From Larkinella knui (GTDB lineage Bacteria > Bacteroidota > Bacteroidia > Cytophagales > Spirosomataceae): a DNA stretch of 64,000 nt. This document shows, piece by piece, positions 1-8,727 of this stretch (its first letter is position 1; each line of letters begins with the position of its first letter). Where the stretch lies: positions 992,001 through 1,056,000 of the forward strand of contig NZ_RQJP01000003.1 in NCBI RefSeq assembly GCF_003858645.1, in the 5' to 3' direction. The translations under genes were made by a program, and so were the position numbers. The notes under the pieces were generated by a model. That model ran no database searches. It was not told the DNA's origin and saw only the letters and a list, made by a program, of their open reading frames with translations.

Positions 1-963
1 ATGGTTGTGGATCGTAAAACAAAAACCATCGAACACAAACAATTCTCCGACATCCTGTCCTATTTTGATGACGGAGACGTGATGGTTATCAACAACACCA
101 AGGTGTTCCCCGCACGGCTTTATGGTAATAAAGAAAAAACCGGTGCTAAAATTGAAGTTTTCCTGCTGCGCGAACTCAACCGTGAAATGCGGCTGTGGGA
201 TGTGCTAGTCGATCCGGCCCGGAAAATTCGGGTGGGAAATAAATTGTATTTTGGTGACAGTGACCTGGTTGCGGAAGTGATCGATAACACCACGTCCCGT
301 GGCCGAACCATCCGGTTTTTATTTGAAGGGTCGCACGAAGAGTTTATGAAAGCGATCGATGAACTGGGCGAAACGCCTTTGCCCCGCGAAATCAAGCGCA
401 AAACGGAAGACTCCGACCGCGACCGCTACCAAACCATCTTTGCCCAGCACGTTGGGGCCGTTGCCGCTCCGACGGCCGGTATGCACTTCACGAAAACCAT
501 CATGAAGCGGATGGAAATCAAGGGAATCCATTTTGCCCCCATCACCCTGCACGTGGGGCTGGGCACCTTCCGGACCGTTGATGTTGAAGACCTGACCAAA
601 CACAAGACCGACTCGGAAAATTATTCAATTACGGACTCCGCAGCCAATATTGTCAATCAGGCGCTGGACAAAAACAAGCGTGTTTGCGCCGTTGGAACCA
701 CTTCGCTGAAAGCCATTGAGTCGTCCGTATCGGCCAATGGTCGGCTGAAATCCGTTGAAGGCTGGACCGACCGGTTTATTTTTCCACCCTACGATTTCAA
801 AATCGCCAACGCGCTGTTGACCAATTTCCACCTGCCGGAATCCATTCTGATCATGATGACCAGCGCATTTGGTGGGTATGACCTCATTAAACAAGCCTAC
901 GATATTGCCATTCAGGAGAAGTACAAATTCTTCAGCTATGGCGATGCGATGCTGATTCTTTGA
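1..963 (+). CDS. queA: S-adenosylmethionine:tRNA ribosyltransferase-isomerase (QueA), 5'-truncated by window edge
   Basis: QueA transfers and isomerizes the ribosyl part of S-adenosylmethionine onto preQ1 at the wobble base of GUN-anticodon tRNAs, making epoxyqueuosine in the cytoplasm. The frame shows family motifs [29 protein letters not shown] and [13 protein letters not shown]. Visible length is 320 residues; the family is usually about 340-350 residues and begins with a segment ending in R/L-M-V-V-x-R. The ATG at base 1 is therefore probably an internal Met and the true start lies outside the window. A strong hairpin with a T-run follows the stop. Confidence 0.95.
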   Translation: MVVDRKTKTIEHKQFSDILSYFDDGDVMVINNTKVFPARLYGNKEKTGAKIEVFLLRELNREMRLWDVLVDPARKIRVGNKLYFGDSDLVAEVIDNTTSRGRTIRFLFEGSHEEFMKAIDELGETPLPREIKRKTEDSDRDRYQTIFAQHVGAVAAPTAGMHFTKTIMKRMEIKGIHFAPITLHVGLGTFRTVDVEDLTKHKTDSENYSITDSAANIVNQALDKNKRVCAVGTTSLKAIESSVSANGRLKSVEGWTDRFIFPPYDFKIANALLTNFHLPESILIMMTSAFGGYDLIKQAYDIAIQEKYKFFSYGDAMLIL

Positions 964-978
964 TAGACAAAAGACGTG

Positions 979-1030
979 AGACAAGAGAAGAAAGACTTCA
1001 GGAAACGGTCTTTCTTCTCTTGTCTTTTTT
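979..1030 (+). terminator. Perfect 18-bp hairpin with T-run after queA
   Basis: Arms 979-996 and 1008-1025 are perfect inverse complements around an 11-base loop and are followed by TTTTT. The hairpin lies between the queA stop and the ispD start, so it looks like an intrinsic terminator that separates two same-strand genes. The left flank (GACGTGAGA, then ACAAGAGA) resembles the hairpin at 11530-11587. Confidence 0.8.
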
Positions 1031-1045
1031 CTTTATTCTTATCCC

Positions 1046-1726
1046 ATGACAAACCGTTACGCCATCATTGTTGCCGGAGGAAGTGGCAGTCGGATGGGAA
1101 TCACGTCGCCGAAGCAGTTTCTGCCCATTGGCGGTTTGCCCATTCTTATGCACACCATCCGGCGATTTTGCTCGTCCGATCCTGATTTACAGGTTAGTGT
1201 TGTTTTACCGAACGAACAGTTCCCGGTTTGGAAAGCGCTTTGTCACCAGTATAATTTTACGGAATCAATCGAGGTTATAGCGGGTGGCCAGACGCGGTTT
1301 CAGTCGGTTCGGAATGGGCTGGCGCACATTGCGACGAACGACGGTTTGGTGGCGGTTCACGATGGCGTCCGCCCGTTTGTTACAACCGACCTGATTCAGG
1401 CCAGTTTTGAAACCGCCAGCCGAACGGGAAGCGCCGTGGCCTGTGTGCCACTAAAAGATTCGGTTCGACTTCTGGCACCGGACGGAAGCAGTCAGGCGGT
1501 CGACCGGGCAAATTACCGCCTAATCCAAACGCCACAAACGTTTCAGCTCGCACTTTTCCGACGTGCCTTTCAGGCAGAGGAACAACCTTTTTTTACTGAT
1601 TGCGCCAGCGTTGTCGACTACGCCGGATATCCCATTACGCTCATCGACGGTTCGTACGACAACATAAAGATCACGACACCGGAAGATTTAGCCATTGCCG
1701 AACAGAAATTACGATCCGTATTCTAA
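1046..1726 (+). CDS. ispD: 2-C-methyl-D-erythritol 4-phosphate cytidylyltransferase
   Basis: IspD couples CTP to methylerythritol 4-phosphate in the MEP isoprenoid pathway, in the cytoplasm. The 226-residue length is typical. The N-terminal nucleotide-binding signature VAGGSGSRMG (about residues 9-18), VHDGVRPFV near residue 108 and the C-terminal YDNIKITTPEDLAIAE are all diagnostic. The ATG at 1046 lies just after the queA terminator. The stop codon overlaps the next start as TAATG, so ispD and meaB are translationally coupled. Confidence 0.95.
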   Translation: MTNRYAIIVAGGSGSRMGITSPKQFLPIGGLPILMHTIRRFCSSDPDLQVSVVLPNEQFPVWKALCHQYNFTESIEVIAGGQTRFQSVRNGLAHIATNDGLVAVHDGVRPFVTTDLIQASFETASRTGSAVACVPLKDSVRLLAPDGSSQAVDRANYRLIQTPQTFQLALFRRAFQAEEQPFFTDCASVVDYAGYPITLIDGSYDNIKITTPEDLAIAEQKLRSVF

Positions 1727-2697
1727 TGCGTCGACTCCCGCCCGACCACTATATTACCGGTATTCGCTCCGGTGACCGGCTGGTGCTTAGCCGTGCGATC
1801 ACCCTGGTGGAGAGCCAGTTAGAGAGCGATCAGGTGCTGGCATTACAGGTATTGGAACAGGTGTTGCCCCAAACGGGGCAATCGATCCGGGTCGGCATTA
1901 CGGGTGTTCCGGGTGTGGGGAAAAGTACGTTTATCGAAGCCTTCGGCAAGCAGCTCACGACAATTGGAAAAAAAGTGGCGGTTTTGGCGATCGATCCAAC
2001 CAGCCAGCGGTCGCATGGCAGTATTCTAGGCGACAAAATCCGCATGGAAACGCTGTCGATGGATCCAAGGGCCTACATCCGCCCGACGCCCTCGGGTGGT
2101 TCGCTGGGGGGCGTGGCCAACAAAACCCGGGAAACGATGCTCCTCTGCGAAGCGGCCGGATTTGATGTTATTTTGATCGAAACCGTTGGCGTGGGGCAGT
2201 CCGAAACGCTGGTGCATGGCATGGTCGATTTTTTTCTGCTGCTGATGCTGGCCGGTGCGGGTGACGAACTCCAGGGAATGAAACGCGGCATCATGGAACT
2301 GGCCGACGCCATTGCCATCACGAAAGCCGACGGCGACAATGCGGCTGCGGCCGAACGCGCCCGGCTGGAATACCAGAACGCCCTGCACCTTTTTCCCCCT
2401 TCACCAACCAACTGGACGCCCCCGGTTCTGACCTGTTCGGCCCTGCAAAACCGGGGAATTCCGGATCTCTGGCACGTGATTACGGACCATCAGAACCAGC
2501 TTGTCCAAAACGGCCACCGCGATCAAAACCGGCAGCAACAGAACCTCGACTGGTTACACACCACCATTCGCCAGCAGTTGGAAACCCGGTTTTATACGCA
2601 GCCGGGCCTGCCGGAACGACTGGCGGAAGTAGAAGCAGCCGTTCGGAAAGGAGAAATTCTGCCGCTACAGGGCGCCCGGCAGTTATTGAATTTTTGA
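1726..2697 (+). CDS. meaB: Methylmalonyl-CoA mutase-associated GTPase MeaB (ArgK family)
   Basis: MeaB is a G3E-family GTPase chaperone that gates cofactor loading and protects adenosylcobalamin-dependent methylmalonyl-CoA mutase. Motifs: P-loop GVPGVGKST (about residues 59-67), the MeaB signature AIDPTSQRSHGSILGDKIRM, and ETVGVGQSE. The 323-residue length is normal. The open frame runs upstream into ispD, but the ATG at 1726, sharing its A with the ispD stop, gives the conserved N-terminus. No mutase subunit is in this window, so its partner must be encoded elsewhere. Confidence 0.93.
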   Translation: MRRLPPDHYITGIRSGDRLVLSRAITLVESQLESDQVLALQVLEQVLPQTGQSIRVGITGVPGVGKSTFIEAFGKQLTTIGKKVAVLAIDPTSQRSHGSILGDKIRMETLSMDPRAYIRPTPSGGSLGGVANKTRETMLLCEAAGFDVILIETVGVGQSETLVHGMVDFFLLLMLAGAGDELQGMKRGIMELADAIAITKADGDNAAAAERARLEYQNALHLFPPSPTNWTPPVLTCSALQNRGIPDLWHVITDHQNQLVQNGHRDQNRQQQNLDWLHTTIRQQLETRFYTQPGLPERLAEVEAAVRKGEILPLQGARQLLNF

Positions 2698-2797
2698 GGA
2701 GTTCCGTTCCTGAATCCCGAAACATCGGAATCGCTTAAATGGGACTGGAACGCGACGCCCGCCCAGGCGCGAAATTTCCCAAAAATCGTCTTACCGG

Positions 2798-2986
2798 GGT
2801 CCCATGTAACCCCGGAGGGGTGCTCTGTCAATAGAAACAGGTCTGGTTAATCCGATTTTTTAAGCCCCGGCTGGGGCGTCCTAAAGGATGATCCGAAAAT
2901 CAGGACGCCCCAGCCGGGGCTTAATGATAGTAAGCAGGCTCGTGTTTCTATTGACAGAGCACCCCTCCGGGGATACACGGGACTCC
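2798..2986. repeat. Nested palindromic repeat, family A copy 1
   Basis: The outer arms at about 2798-2838 and 2943-2985 are near-perfect inverse complements containing CCCCGGAGGGG / CCCCTCCGGGG and CTGTCAATAGAAAC. The inner arms 2862-2882 and 2902-2922 (AGCCCCGGCTGGGGCGTCC type) are perfect. The same architecture recurs at 10261-10406 and 58738-58882. It lies between the convergent genes meaB and the 3051 lipoprotein gene. With flanks it fills most of the 353-base gap 2698-3050, and no other gene is seen there. Likely a MITE/REP-like mobile or structural repeat. Confidence 0.8.
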
Positions 2987-3050
2987 GTCAGAATAGACCG
3001 GAATAAGGAGTGTCAGGCGAACCGGAAAGGCTTATTTCTAAAAGGCTTAC

Positions 3051-3611
3051 CTATGCATTCGATCGTCCGCCGAAGGTCAGTTTTAAGCCAAAATCTTTGC
3101 CTTTGGAAACGTCCGCGAGCGTAATCCGATGCCCGGCAGCGTTCCAGCTTTTTTCCACCGCATTTCCGTATTTTCGGGTAAAATACGCCGTCAATTCCTG
3201 CAAATGCGTATCGACCGACGCCCGGTTGTTCAAATAAATATCGACGTCGATCCGAATTACTTTTTTGTTTTTATCCAGAAAATACTGGATATCAGTCGAT
3301 TCTAAATTTGGATAATCGATGGTATACCCAATGTGGGCGGCATCTTCTTCAAACGGTTCGCCGTTTTCGTTCTCTTTTACAACCGATACTGCATCGCCCA
3401 GATTGACACCCCGAAACAGGCCGTCTTCCGAACCAACCAGCTTTTCCAGCCAGTCACTCACGGCTACATCCGACTGCGAATCCGCCCGGTTTGGCAGGAT
3501 CTCGGTGGTGTCGGCCGGGGTGGTTGCTTCCGACGCTTGTTGTTTACTCTGGCAGGCGTTTAAAAAAAGCGCTGTCGCCAACAGCGCACTGTACATAAAC
3601 GTTTGTTTCAT
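3051..3611 (-). CDS. Hypothetical lipoprotein
   Basis: The function is not recognised. The protein has 186 residues. A hydrophobic signal segment ends in the lipobox LNAC (Cys at about residue 20), so it is probably an envelope lipoprotein. A Ser/Thr/Glu-rich linker of about 30 residues follows, then a compact mixed alpha/beta domain that contains VDVDIYLNNRASVDTHLQELTA and ends KLTFGGRSNA. No catalytic motif is evident. The start ATG at 3611 is directly followed by a typical Lys/Gln plus hydrophobic signal. It shares its strand with the UPF0323 lipoprotein gene upstream; palindrome family B (copy 1) lies between them, so they may be separate transcripts. Confidence 0.75.
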   Translation of the reverse strand: MKQTFMYSALLATALFLNACQSKQQASEATTPADTTEILPNRADSQSDVAVSDWLEKLVGSEDGLFRGVNLGDAVSVVKENENGEPFEEDAAHIGYTIDYPNLESTDIQYFLDKNKKVIRIDVDIYLNNRASVDTHLQELTAYFTRKYGNAVEKSWNAAGHRITLADVSKGKDFGLKLTFGGRSNA

Positions 3612-3634
3612 ATAGTTCAGGTTGTTAGTCGGAT

Positions 3635-3722
3635 TACGGTATTCCGTTTACGGTATTCGGTAGCTGACGCGTGCTGATACGAATAAGTTAGCTCCGATAC
3701 CACACGAATACCGTAAACCAAT
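3635..3722. repeat. Imperfect palindrome, family B copy 1
   Basis: The left arm carries GGTATTCGG and GCTGACGCG, and the right arm carries CGAATACCGTAAACC. Arms are imperfect compared with the perfect copy at 6304-6384; the same words also occur at 57671-57787. It lies between two minus-strand lipoprotein genes and could act as a transcription boundary. Confidence 0.6.
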
Positions 3723-3728
3723 TTATTC

Positions 3729-4343
3729 TTAAGACGAAAACCCGCGCGAACGGCCACCGCCGAAAAAACCGCTGCGACCGCCGGATGGACGGCTGATCCG
3801 CGAGCTGCTGACCGTGCTCCCGATCCGGCTCGCGCGTTCGTAGGTTTGCGGACTGCTGTACACGCCGGAGCTGTAGTTCCGTTCGTTGGCATAGCGCGGA
3901 GCGGTCGAACGGCCGAGCATATAGCCCAGGCTCCCCCACAGCAACACGTTGGATAACCCGCTATGGTGGTGGTAAGCCGACGGATTCTGAAAATACCGGC
4001 TGGTCGACGAATCGGACTGCACCAACCGGCGGGCGGCTTCGACACTCAGCGTATCGCGGTGACCGTCAGCGTAGTTGACGACGGCTCCGGCTTGTTTTGG
4101 ATCGACCTGCACCTCGTCCGTAATTTTAAAGTTACCCGGACTGGTTTCGGTGATGAAGGTCCGAACGCCTTTTCCAAACTTTGCCGATGATTCGGCATTA
4201 TCGGATTGCTCGTATTCCGAGTCATTCGAATTGCCACAACTCTGCAACATCGCCGTGCCGTTCAGCAACGCAATGCTCAGAGTGGTGCTGAGGGTGATGT
4301 CTTTCACCCGGCGTAAAATGCTATGTTTCCGAACTGGGGTCAT
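3729..4343 (-). CDS. UPF0323 family lipoprotein
   Basis: The protein has 204 residues. The N-terminus is basic, followed by a hydrophobic segment and the lipobox LQSC at about residue 36. The conserved pattern is FKITDEVQ...G.VV.Y.DG..DTLS.EEAR-like, then SSPQTYERA and a C-terminal SGFFGGGRSRGFSS, which is the layout I recall for UPF0323 lipoproteins of Campylobacterota. The family's biochemical role is unknown. The low-complexity Ser/Gly/Arg tail of about 50 residues is normal for the family. A nearer Met could start the protein, but the chosen ATG at 4343 leaves a complete lipoprotein signal. Confidence 0.7.
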   Translation of the reverse strand: MTPVRKHSILRRVKDITLSTTLSIALLNGTAMLQSCGNSNDSEYEQSDNAESSAKFGKGVRTFITETSPGNFKITDEVQVDPKQAGAVVNYADGHRDTLSVEAARRLVQSDSSTSRYFQNPSAYHHHSGLSNVLLWGSLGYMLGRSTAPRYANERNYSSGVYSSPQTYERASRIGSTVSSSRISRPSGGRSGFFGGGRSRGFSS

Positions 4344-4512
4344 GGTCTTGAAAAGCTATCGTAGAAACGAAACTACGGAGAAGGTCCGGTGGTTGCAAGA
4401 AGTTACCGGATGAGTGGAAAAAAAGGCGTTAAGAGGTTCGCGTTCTGAATTATGAACAGAACCCGGATGGTGGCGGGCCAAAATGCGACGAGATCCTGTA
4501 ATTTTGGGAAAT

Positions 4513-5649
4513 ATGCCTGAACGGAACTCATTCATAGAAAATTCACTCACCCGGATAGCTGCACTTCAGTCGGAAAAAAACACCTTTTTCCCGCCGGGCC
4601 TCCTGCCGTCGTACCGAAAAAACCCGCTGCTGATGGGGTATAACCGCCCGGACACCAACGTGTTCTTTACGGCCCTTACGGTATTTACCCTGCAGCAGAT
4701 CCGGCCACAACTGCCGCCGGTTTTGCAGGAAAAAATAGACGGTATTGCCCAAAAAGCGGTTCGTCAGTACCCTGATTTCCAGAACAAAGATGGGCTGAAA
4801 ACGTACAATTTTTACAGAACGCCCAAAAGAGGCCAGCCTTCCGGCCATTTTCCGAACGGCCACCTTCTGCATCGAATCGACCATTTCCGGCTACCCGACG
4901 ATGCCGACGATACGGCGATGATTTACCTGACCAGCGAGCCTTCCCGCGAAGACCTGCTCTGGCTCAAACAAAAACTCACGGAACACGCCAATCTGGCCAC
5001 CCGGCAAGTGGAAGATACCTACGCCGACTACGTCAATTTGCGGGCCTATTCAACCTGGTTTGGCAAAAATATGCCCGTCGAGTTCGACGCCAGTGTGCTG
5101 TGTAATCTTCTGTTCTGTATTTATCAGTATGACTTGCCCCTGAACGAACACGATTACGATAGTCTGGAATTCATCCGTTCGGTGGTTGAAACGGGCCGGT
5201 ATCGCCGGGAGCCCTTCCGCTGTTCGCATTCGTATCCGCGTGCCGCCCTGATTTTGTATCACGTGGCCGGTTTACTGGCGGCTTTTGATCCCGAACCGCT
5301 GGCGTCAATCCGGGTGCCGTTGATTCGGGATGCTTACGCGATGCTAAAAGCCGGTTTGCCAATTATGGATCAGGTGATTGTTTCTACGTCCCTGCTGCAA
5401 CTGGGCGAAAAACCGCCCCGAATCGACGTGCTTTCAATTCCTGAAAAAGAAATCCGGACGTATTCCTTTTTTATTGCCGGGATGCTGACGGCGTCCCAAA
5501 ACCCACTTCTCAACCGACTCGCACAATCCCGGCTGGTTCGGATGGACTGGACCTGTGAAGCCCATTCGCTGGCGTTGATTGTGGAATATCTGGTGTATTT
5601 GGGCGTTGAAGGAGGGAATGATGAAAAAAAAAGCCGGATTTCTCCGTAA
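4513..5649 (+). CDS. Hypothetical all-helical protein, possible alpha/alpha-toroid fold
   Basis: A product cannot be assigned. About 378 residues from the ATG at 4513; an in-frame start at 4483 would add 10. The composition suggests helical hairpins. A conspicuous acidic motif LPDDADDTAMIY sits near residue 125, reminiscent of DDxDD-type loops in terpene-cyclase-like or glycan-processing six-hairpin proteins. A Cys-His pair (RCSHSYPRA) lies near residue 235. No signal peptide is visible, so it is probably cytoplasmic. It is divergent from the UPF0323 gene and followed at 5699 by a collagen-like lipoprotein. The fold suggestion is inference only. Confidence 0.65.
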   Translation: MPERNSFIENSLTRIAALQSEKNTFFPPGLLPSYRKNPLLMGYNRPDTNVFFTALTVFTLQQIRPQLPPVLQEKIDGIAQKAVRQYPDFQNKDGLKTYNFYRTPKRGQPSGHFPNGHLLHRIDHFRLPDDADDTAMIYLTSEPSREDLLWLKQKLTEHANLATRQVEDTYADYVNLRAYSTWFGKNMPVEFDASVLCNLLFCIYQYDLPLNEHDYDSLEFIRSVVETGRYRREPFRCSHSYPRAALILYHVAGLLAAFDPEPLASIRVPLIRDAYAMLKAGLPIMDQVIVSTSLLQLGEKPPRIDVLSIPEKEIRTYSFFIAGMLTASQNPLLNRLAQSRLVRMDWTCEAHSLALIVEYLVYLGVEGGNDEKKSRISP

Positions 5650-5698
5650 TTTCGAACTTTGTCATCTACATAAATAACCTGATTTAACCTGATACGGT

Positions 5699-6283
5699 AT
5701 GAAAAAGTATGTGCGCTTGGTAACGAAGTTCCTCATGATTGGGTGTGTGGCAATTAGTGCCTGTCAGGGTCTTGAAGGACCGGAAGGGCCGCAGGGTCCA
5801 CAAGGTGTGCCCGGAGCAACCGGGCCAAAAGGCGACAAGGGCGATACGGGGGCAAAAGGGGCGGATGGCAGTTCGAATGTCCAGCAGATCAATTATTCGG
5901 CGCGGGCGCACGAAGGAATGACCGATATGCTCCTGCCGCTGCCCCAGGCCATCAACCGCGACATTGTGGACCGGAGCGTGTTCTACGTCTACGTGAAACA
6001 ATCCGTCAAGAAATCCAACAATGAAGAAGATTCCTTCTGGTTTTCCATACCGGGCGAAACCATCAAGGGCAACACGTATACGCACTTTGTTTTTCCCGGA
6101 AATGGTCAAACGCTGGCGGGGGTGTTCATCCGCCGGACGTCGGACTTCCAGACCGGAAGCGAATATTTCGAAGCCATTCGCGTGGTGGTGGTAACCGCCG
6201 ACAAGCAGAGCAACGGCCGGAAAGCCGCTATCGACTATCGTAATTACGAGGAGGTTCGCAAGGCGTATGACTTGCCGGAGTGA
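5699..6283 (+). CDS. Collagen-like repeat lipoprotein
   Basis: The protein has 194 residues. A signal peptide ends in the lipobox ISAC (Cys at about residue 22), followed at once by about ten Gly-X-Y triplets (GPEGPQGPQGVPGATGPKGD and onward, residues about 25-58). A roughly 130-residue globular C-terminal domain is rich in aromatics (FYVYVKQS, FWFSIPGE, THFVFPGNG). Gly-X-Y tracts of this kind in bacterial lipoproteins form short triple-helical stalks that trimerize a head domain at the cell surface. Ligand and role are unknown. The start at 5699 directly precedes the Lys-rich signal. Confidence 0.8.
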   Translation: MKKYVRLVTKFLMIGCVAISACQGLEGPEGPQGPQGVPGATGPKGDKGDTGAKGADGSSNVQQINYSARAHEGMTDMLLPLPQAINRDIVDRSVFYVYVKQSVKKSNNEEDSFWFSIPGETIKGNTYTHFVFPGNGQTLAGVFIRRTSDFQTGSEYFEAIRVVVVTADKQSNGRKAAIDYRNYEEVRKAYDLPE

Positions 6284-6303
6284 AGGACTGGCTTATGGTA
6301 TAT

Positions 6304-6384
6304 GGTATTCGGTTTACCGTTTTCGGTGGCTGACGCATTCATTTTAGGCTTGCGTCAGCCACCGAAAACGGTAAACCGAATACC
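6304..6384. repeat. Perfect 34-bp inverted repeat, family B copy 2
   Basis: Arms 6304-6337 and 6351-6384 are exact inverse complements around a 13-base loop. They carry GGTATTCGGTTTACCG and GGTGGCTGACGCA. It lies between two convergent genes (collagen-like lipoprotein stop at 6283, minus-strand stop at 6388), so it may serve as a bidirectional terminator. Related copies lie at 3635-3722 and 57671-57787. Confidence 0.85.
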
Positions 6385-6387
6385 TTT

Positions 6388-6642
6388 TCAACCCAACTCC
6401 GCCAGCAAATCGTCGGGTAGCAGCGGCAGATAAGGGGTCAGCGGTTCGGTGGAGGTGAAAGCCGACAGCCGGAGCAGTTTACTGCCGGCGGCATCATACT
6501 GCAACTCGACATAAAACAGATCCAGAGCGTAGAGGAGATAGATATGGGTATCCTCGTAGCGATTGGCCAGCACCGAACCCCGGAACCAGAGTTGTTCCTG
6601 TTGGTGACCGTGCGAGAGTCTCAGAAAATCGTCAAGCTTCAT
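6388..6642 (-). CDS. Small hypothetical protein
   Basis: About 84 residues from the ATG at 6642; an in-frame GTG at 6657 would add five. It has no signal or transmembrane segment. The middle is rich in aromatic and hydrophobic residues (ANRYEDTHIYLLYALDLFYV), followed by an acidic C-terminus (PLLPDDLLAELG), suggesting a small folded cytoplasmic protein. It is bounded by the family B palindrome on one side and the divergent acetylesterase gene on the other. Function unknown. Confidence 0.6.
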   Translation of the reverse strand: MKLDDFLRLSHGHQQEQLWFRGSVLANRYEDTHIYLLYALDLFYVELQYDAAGSKLLRLSAFTSTEPLTPYLPLLPDDLLAELG

Positions 6643-6733
6643 CAGGTTGGATTGCACTTTGGGTTAAATATCTGTATTTTTCCCGCCTATACAAGTTTTT
6701 TTGCTAAAAAAACCTTTTCCTAAATCCCTTCCT

Positions 6734-8698
6734 ATGGTATTCAAATTTCGTCACGTGGCGGCTATTGGTTTCATGCTGATGGCTTTGCAAACGTGGGCCG
6801 ACGTCCGCTTGCCCAAGATTTTCGGCTCCCACATGGTGTTGCAGCGCCGGAAACCACTCCCGGTTTGGGGCTGGTCTGAGCCCAATGAGAAGATAACCGT
6901 TCAGTTCAATAATCAGACCAAAAGTACGAAAGCCGACCAATCCGGAAAGTGGCTTTTACGCCTGGATCCCGTCGAAGCCGGTGGCCCTTTTGCCCTCACC
7001 GTCACAGGCAAAAAAAATACGGTAACCTTCGATGATGTACTGGTGGGCGAAGTCTGGGTTTGCTCGGGGCAGTCGAACATGGAAATGGTGGTGAAATCGT
7101 CGGCCAATGCCGAGAAAGAAATTAAAGAAGGCAATTATCCGCTGATTCGCCATTTCAAAGTGCCGCACGACATGAGCCTGACTCCAAAAGAGGATGTTCT
7201 GACTGGAAGCTGGCAAGCCTGCACACCCGAAACCGTTGGCAATTTTACGGCAGTTGGCTACTTTTTTGCGCGTGAATTGCAGAAAGAACTGAATAATGTG
7301 CCGATTGGCCTGCTCAATTCGTCGTGGGGTGGCACGCAGTCGGAGTCGTGGACAAGCCGGGAAGCGATGGCGAGTTTCGACGAGTTTAAACCCGCGCTGG
7401 ACGCCATGCCCAAGAATCTCGATGAGTTTGCCAGACAGCGGCTGGAGCAATTACAGGCCCAGATCACAAAATTGCAGGGGAGTTTACCCGCTGCCGCCGA
7501 GGTTCAACAGTGGTCGGGAATGGATTTCAATGATGCCAACTGGCCGACGCTGCGTTTGCCCGATTTATTCGACCGGAAAGCCATTCCCGGTTTCGACGGT
7601 GTGGTTTGGTTCCGACGGGAAGTTACGATTCCCAACGAGCTGGCCGGGAAAGAAATGACGCTGAGTCTGGGAACAATCGACGACGCCGATGAAACGTACG
7701 TCAACGGCATCAAGGTGGGAAATACCGGTCAGGCCGGACTCCTGCGAAATTACACCATTCCCGCCGGAACGCTAAAACCGGGTCGGAACGTCATCGCCGT
7801 GCGGGATGAAGACTACGGCGGAGGGGGCGGTTTTACGGCCAAGGAGGATCAATTCAAGCTTTCGGGCAGTGGCCGGGAGATTTCAGTAGTGGGCGACTGG
7901 AAATTCCGGATTGCCGATTTCAGCCGCAATGCCGTACTGGTTAACCCGAACATGACCGGTACCATTCTTTACAATGCCATGATTAACCCGCTGATTCCGT
8001 ATGCCATCGAAGGTGTGATCTGGTATCAGGGCGAGACCAACGCGGGCCGGGCTTTTCAATACCGCAAAGCTTTTCCACTCATGATCACCGACTGGCGAAC
8101 GCGCTGGGGCCAGGGCGATTTTCCCTTTCTGTTCGTGCAGTTAGCCAGCTTCAACGCCGGAAATGGGAACAGTGCCAACGGCAGTAACTGGGCCGAACTC
8201 CGCGAAGCCCAGACCATGACACTCGCTCTGCCCAATACCGGTATGGCCGTTACCTCCGATATTGGAGAAGCGAAGGACATTCACCCGAAAAACAAGCAGG
8301 ATGTCGGCAAACGCCTGGCCATTAATGCGTTGAAGACCGTTTATGGTCAGAACCGGGAATATTCGGGACCGGTTTTCAAGTCGATGGAAGTAAACGGAAA
8401 CAAAGCGATTCTGACGTTCGACCATCTGGGCGCAGGTCTGATGTCATCCGACAAATACGGCTACTTGAAGGGATTTGAAGTGGCGGGCGCTGACCAGAAA
8501 TTTTACTGGGCCAAAGCCGAAATCCAGGGCGATAAAGTAGTGGTATATGCCAACGAAGTAGCCACGCCCGTTTCCGTGCATTATGGCTGGGCGGACGACA
8601 ATGGCGAGGTCAATCTCTACAACAAAGAAGGGCTTCCGGCGGTGCCCTTCCGTACGGATACGTGGCCGGGCAAAACGGAAACCGCCCGCTTTAAGTAA
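6734..8698 (+). CDS. SASA-family sialate 9-O-acetylesterase-type carbohydrate esterase
   Basis: About 654 residues with an N-terminal signal peptide. The SGNH-type catalytic Ser is in VCSGQSNMEM (about residue 117). The C-terminal acid/base pair is in AKDIHPKNKQDVGKRLA. A jelly-roll galactose-binding-like insertion (about residues 270-390, WFRREVTIPNEL...GTIDDADETYVNG) splits the esterase domain, as in many Bacteroidota members of this family. It removes acetyl groups from sugars; next to a GH26 mannanase and SusCD, an acetyl-mannan substrate is more likely than sialic acid (inference). The frame opens with a TTG at 6701, but the ATG at 6734 gives a standard signal peptide. Confidence 0.85.
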   Translation: MVFKFRHVAAIGFMLMALQTWADVRLPKIFGSHMVLQRRKPLPVWGWSEPNEKITVQFNNQTKSTKADQSGKWLLRLDPVEAGGPFALTVTGKKNTVTFDDVLVGEVWVCSGQSNMEMVVKSSANAEKEIKEGNYPLIRHFKVPHDMSLTPKEDVLTGSWQACTPETVGNFTAVGYFFARELQKELNNVPIGLLNSSWGGTQSESWTSREAMASFDEFKPALDAMPKNLDEFARQRLEQLQAQITKLQGSLPAAAEVQQWSGMDFNDANWPTLRLPDLFDRKAIPGFDGVVWFRREVTIPNELAGKEMTLSLGTIDDADETYVNGIKVGNTGQAGLLRNYTIPAGTLKPGRNVIAVRDEDYGGGGGFTAKEDQFKLSGSGREISVVGDWKFRIADFSRNAVLVNPNMTGTILYNAMINPLIPYAIEGVIWYQGETNAGRAFQYRKAFPLMITDWRTRWGQGDFPFLFVQLASFNAGNGNSANGSNWAELREAQTMTLALPNTGMAVTSDIGEAKDIHPKNKQDVGKRLAINALKTVYGQNREYSGPVFKSMEVNGNKAILTFDHLGAGLMSSDKYGYLKGFEVAGADQKFYWAKAEIQGDKVVVYANEVATPVSVHYGWADDNGEVNLYNKEGLPAVPFRTDTWPGKTETARFK

Positions 8699-8727
8699 TG
8701 CGAAACGAGTGGGACTAAACAACCTCC

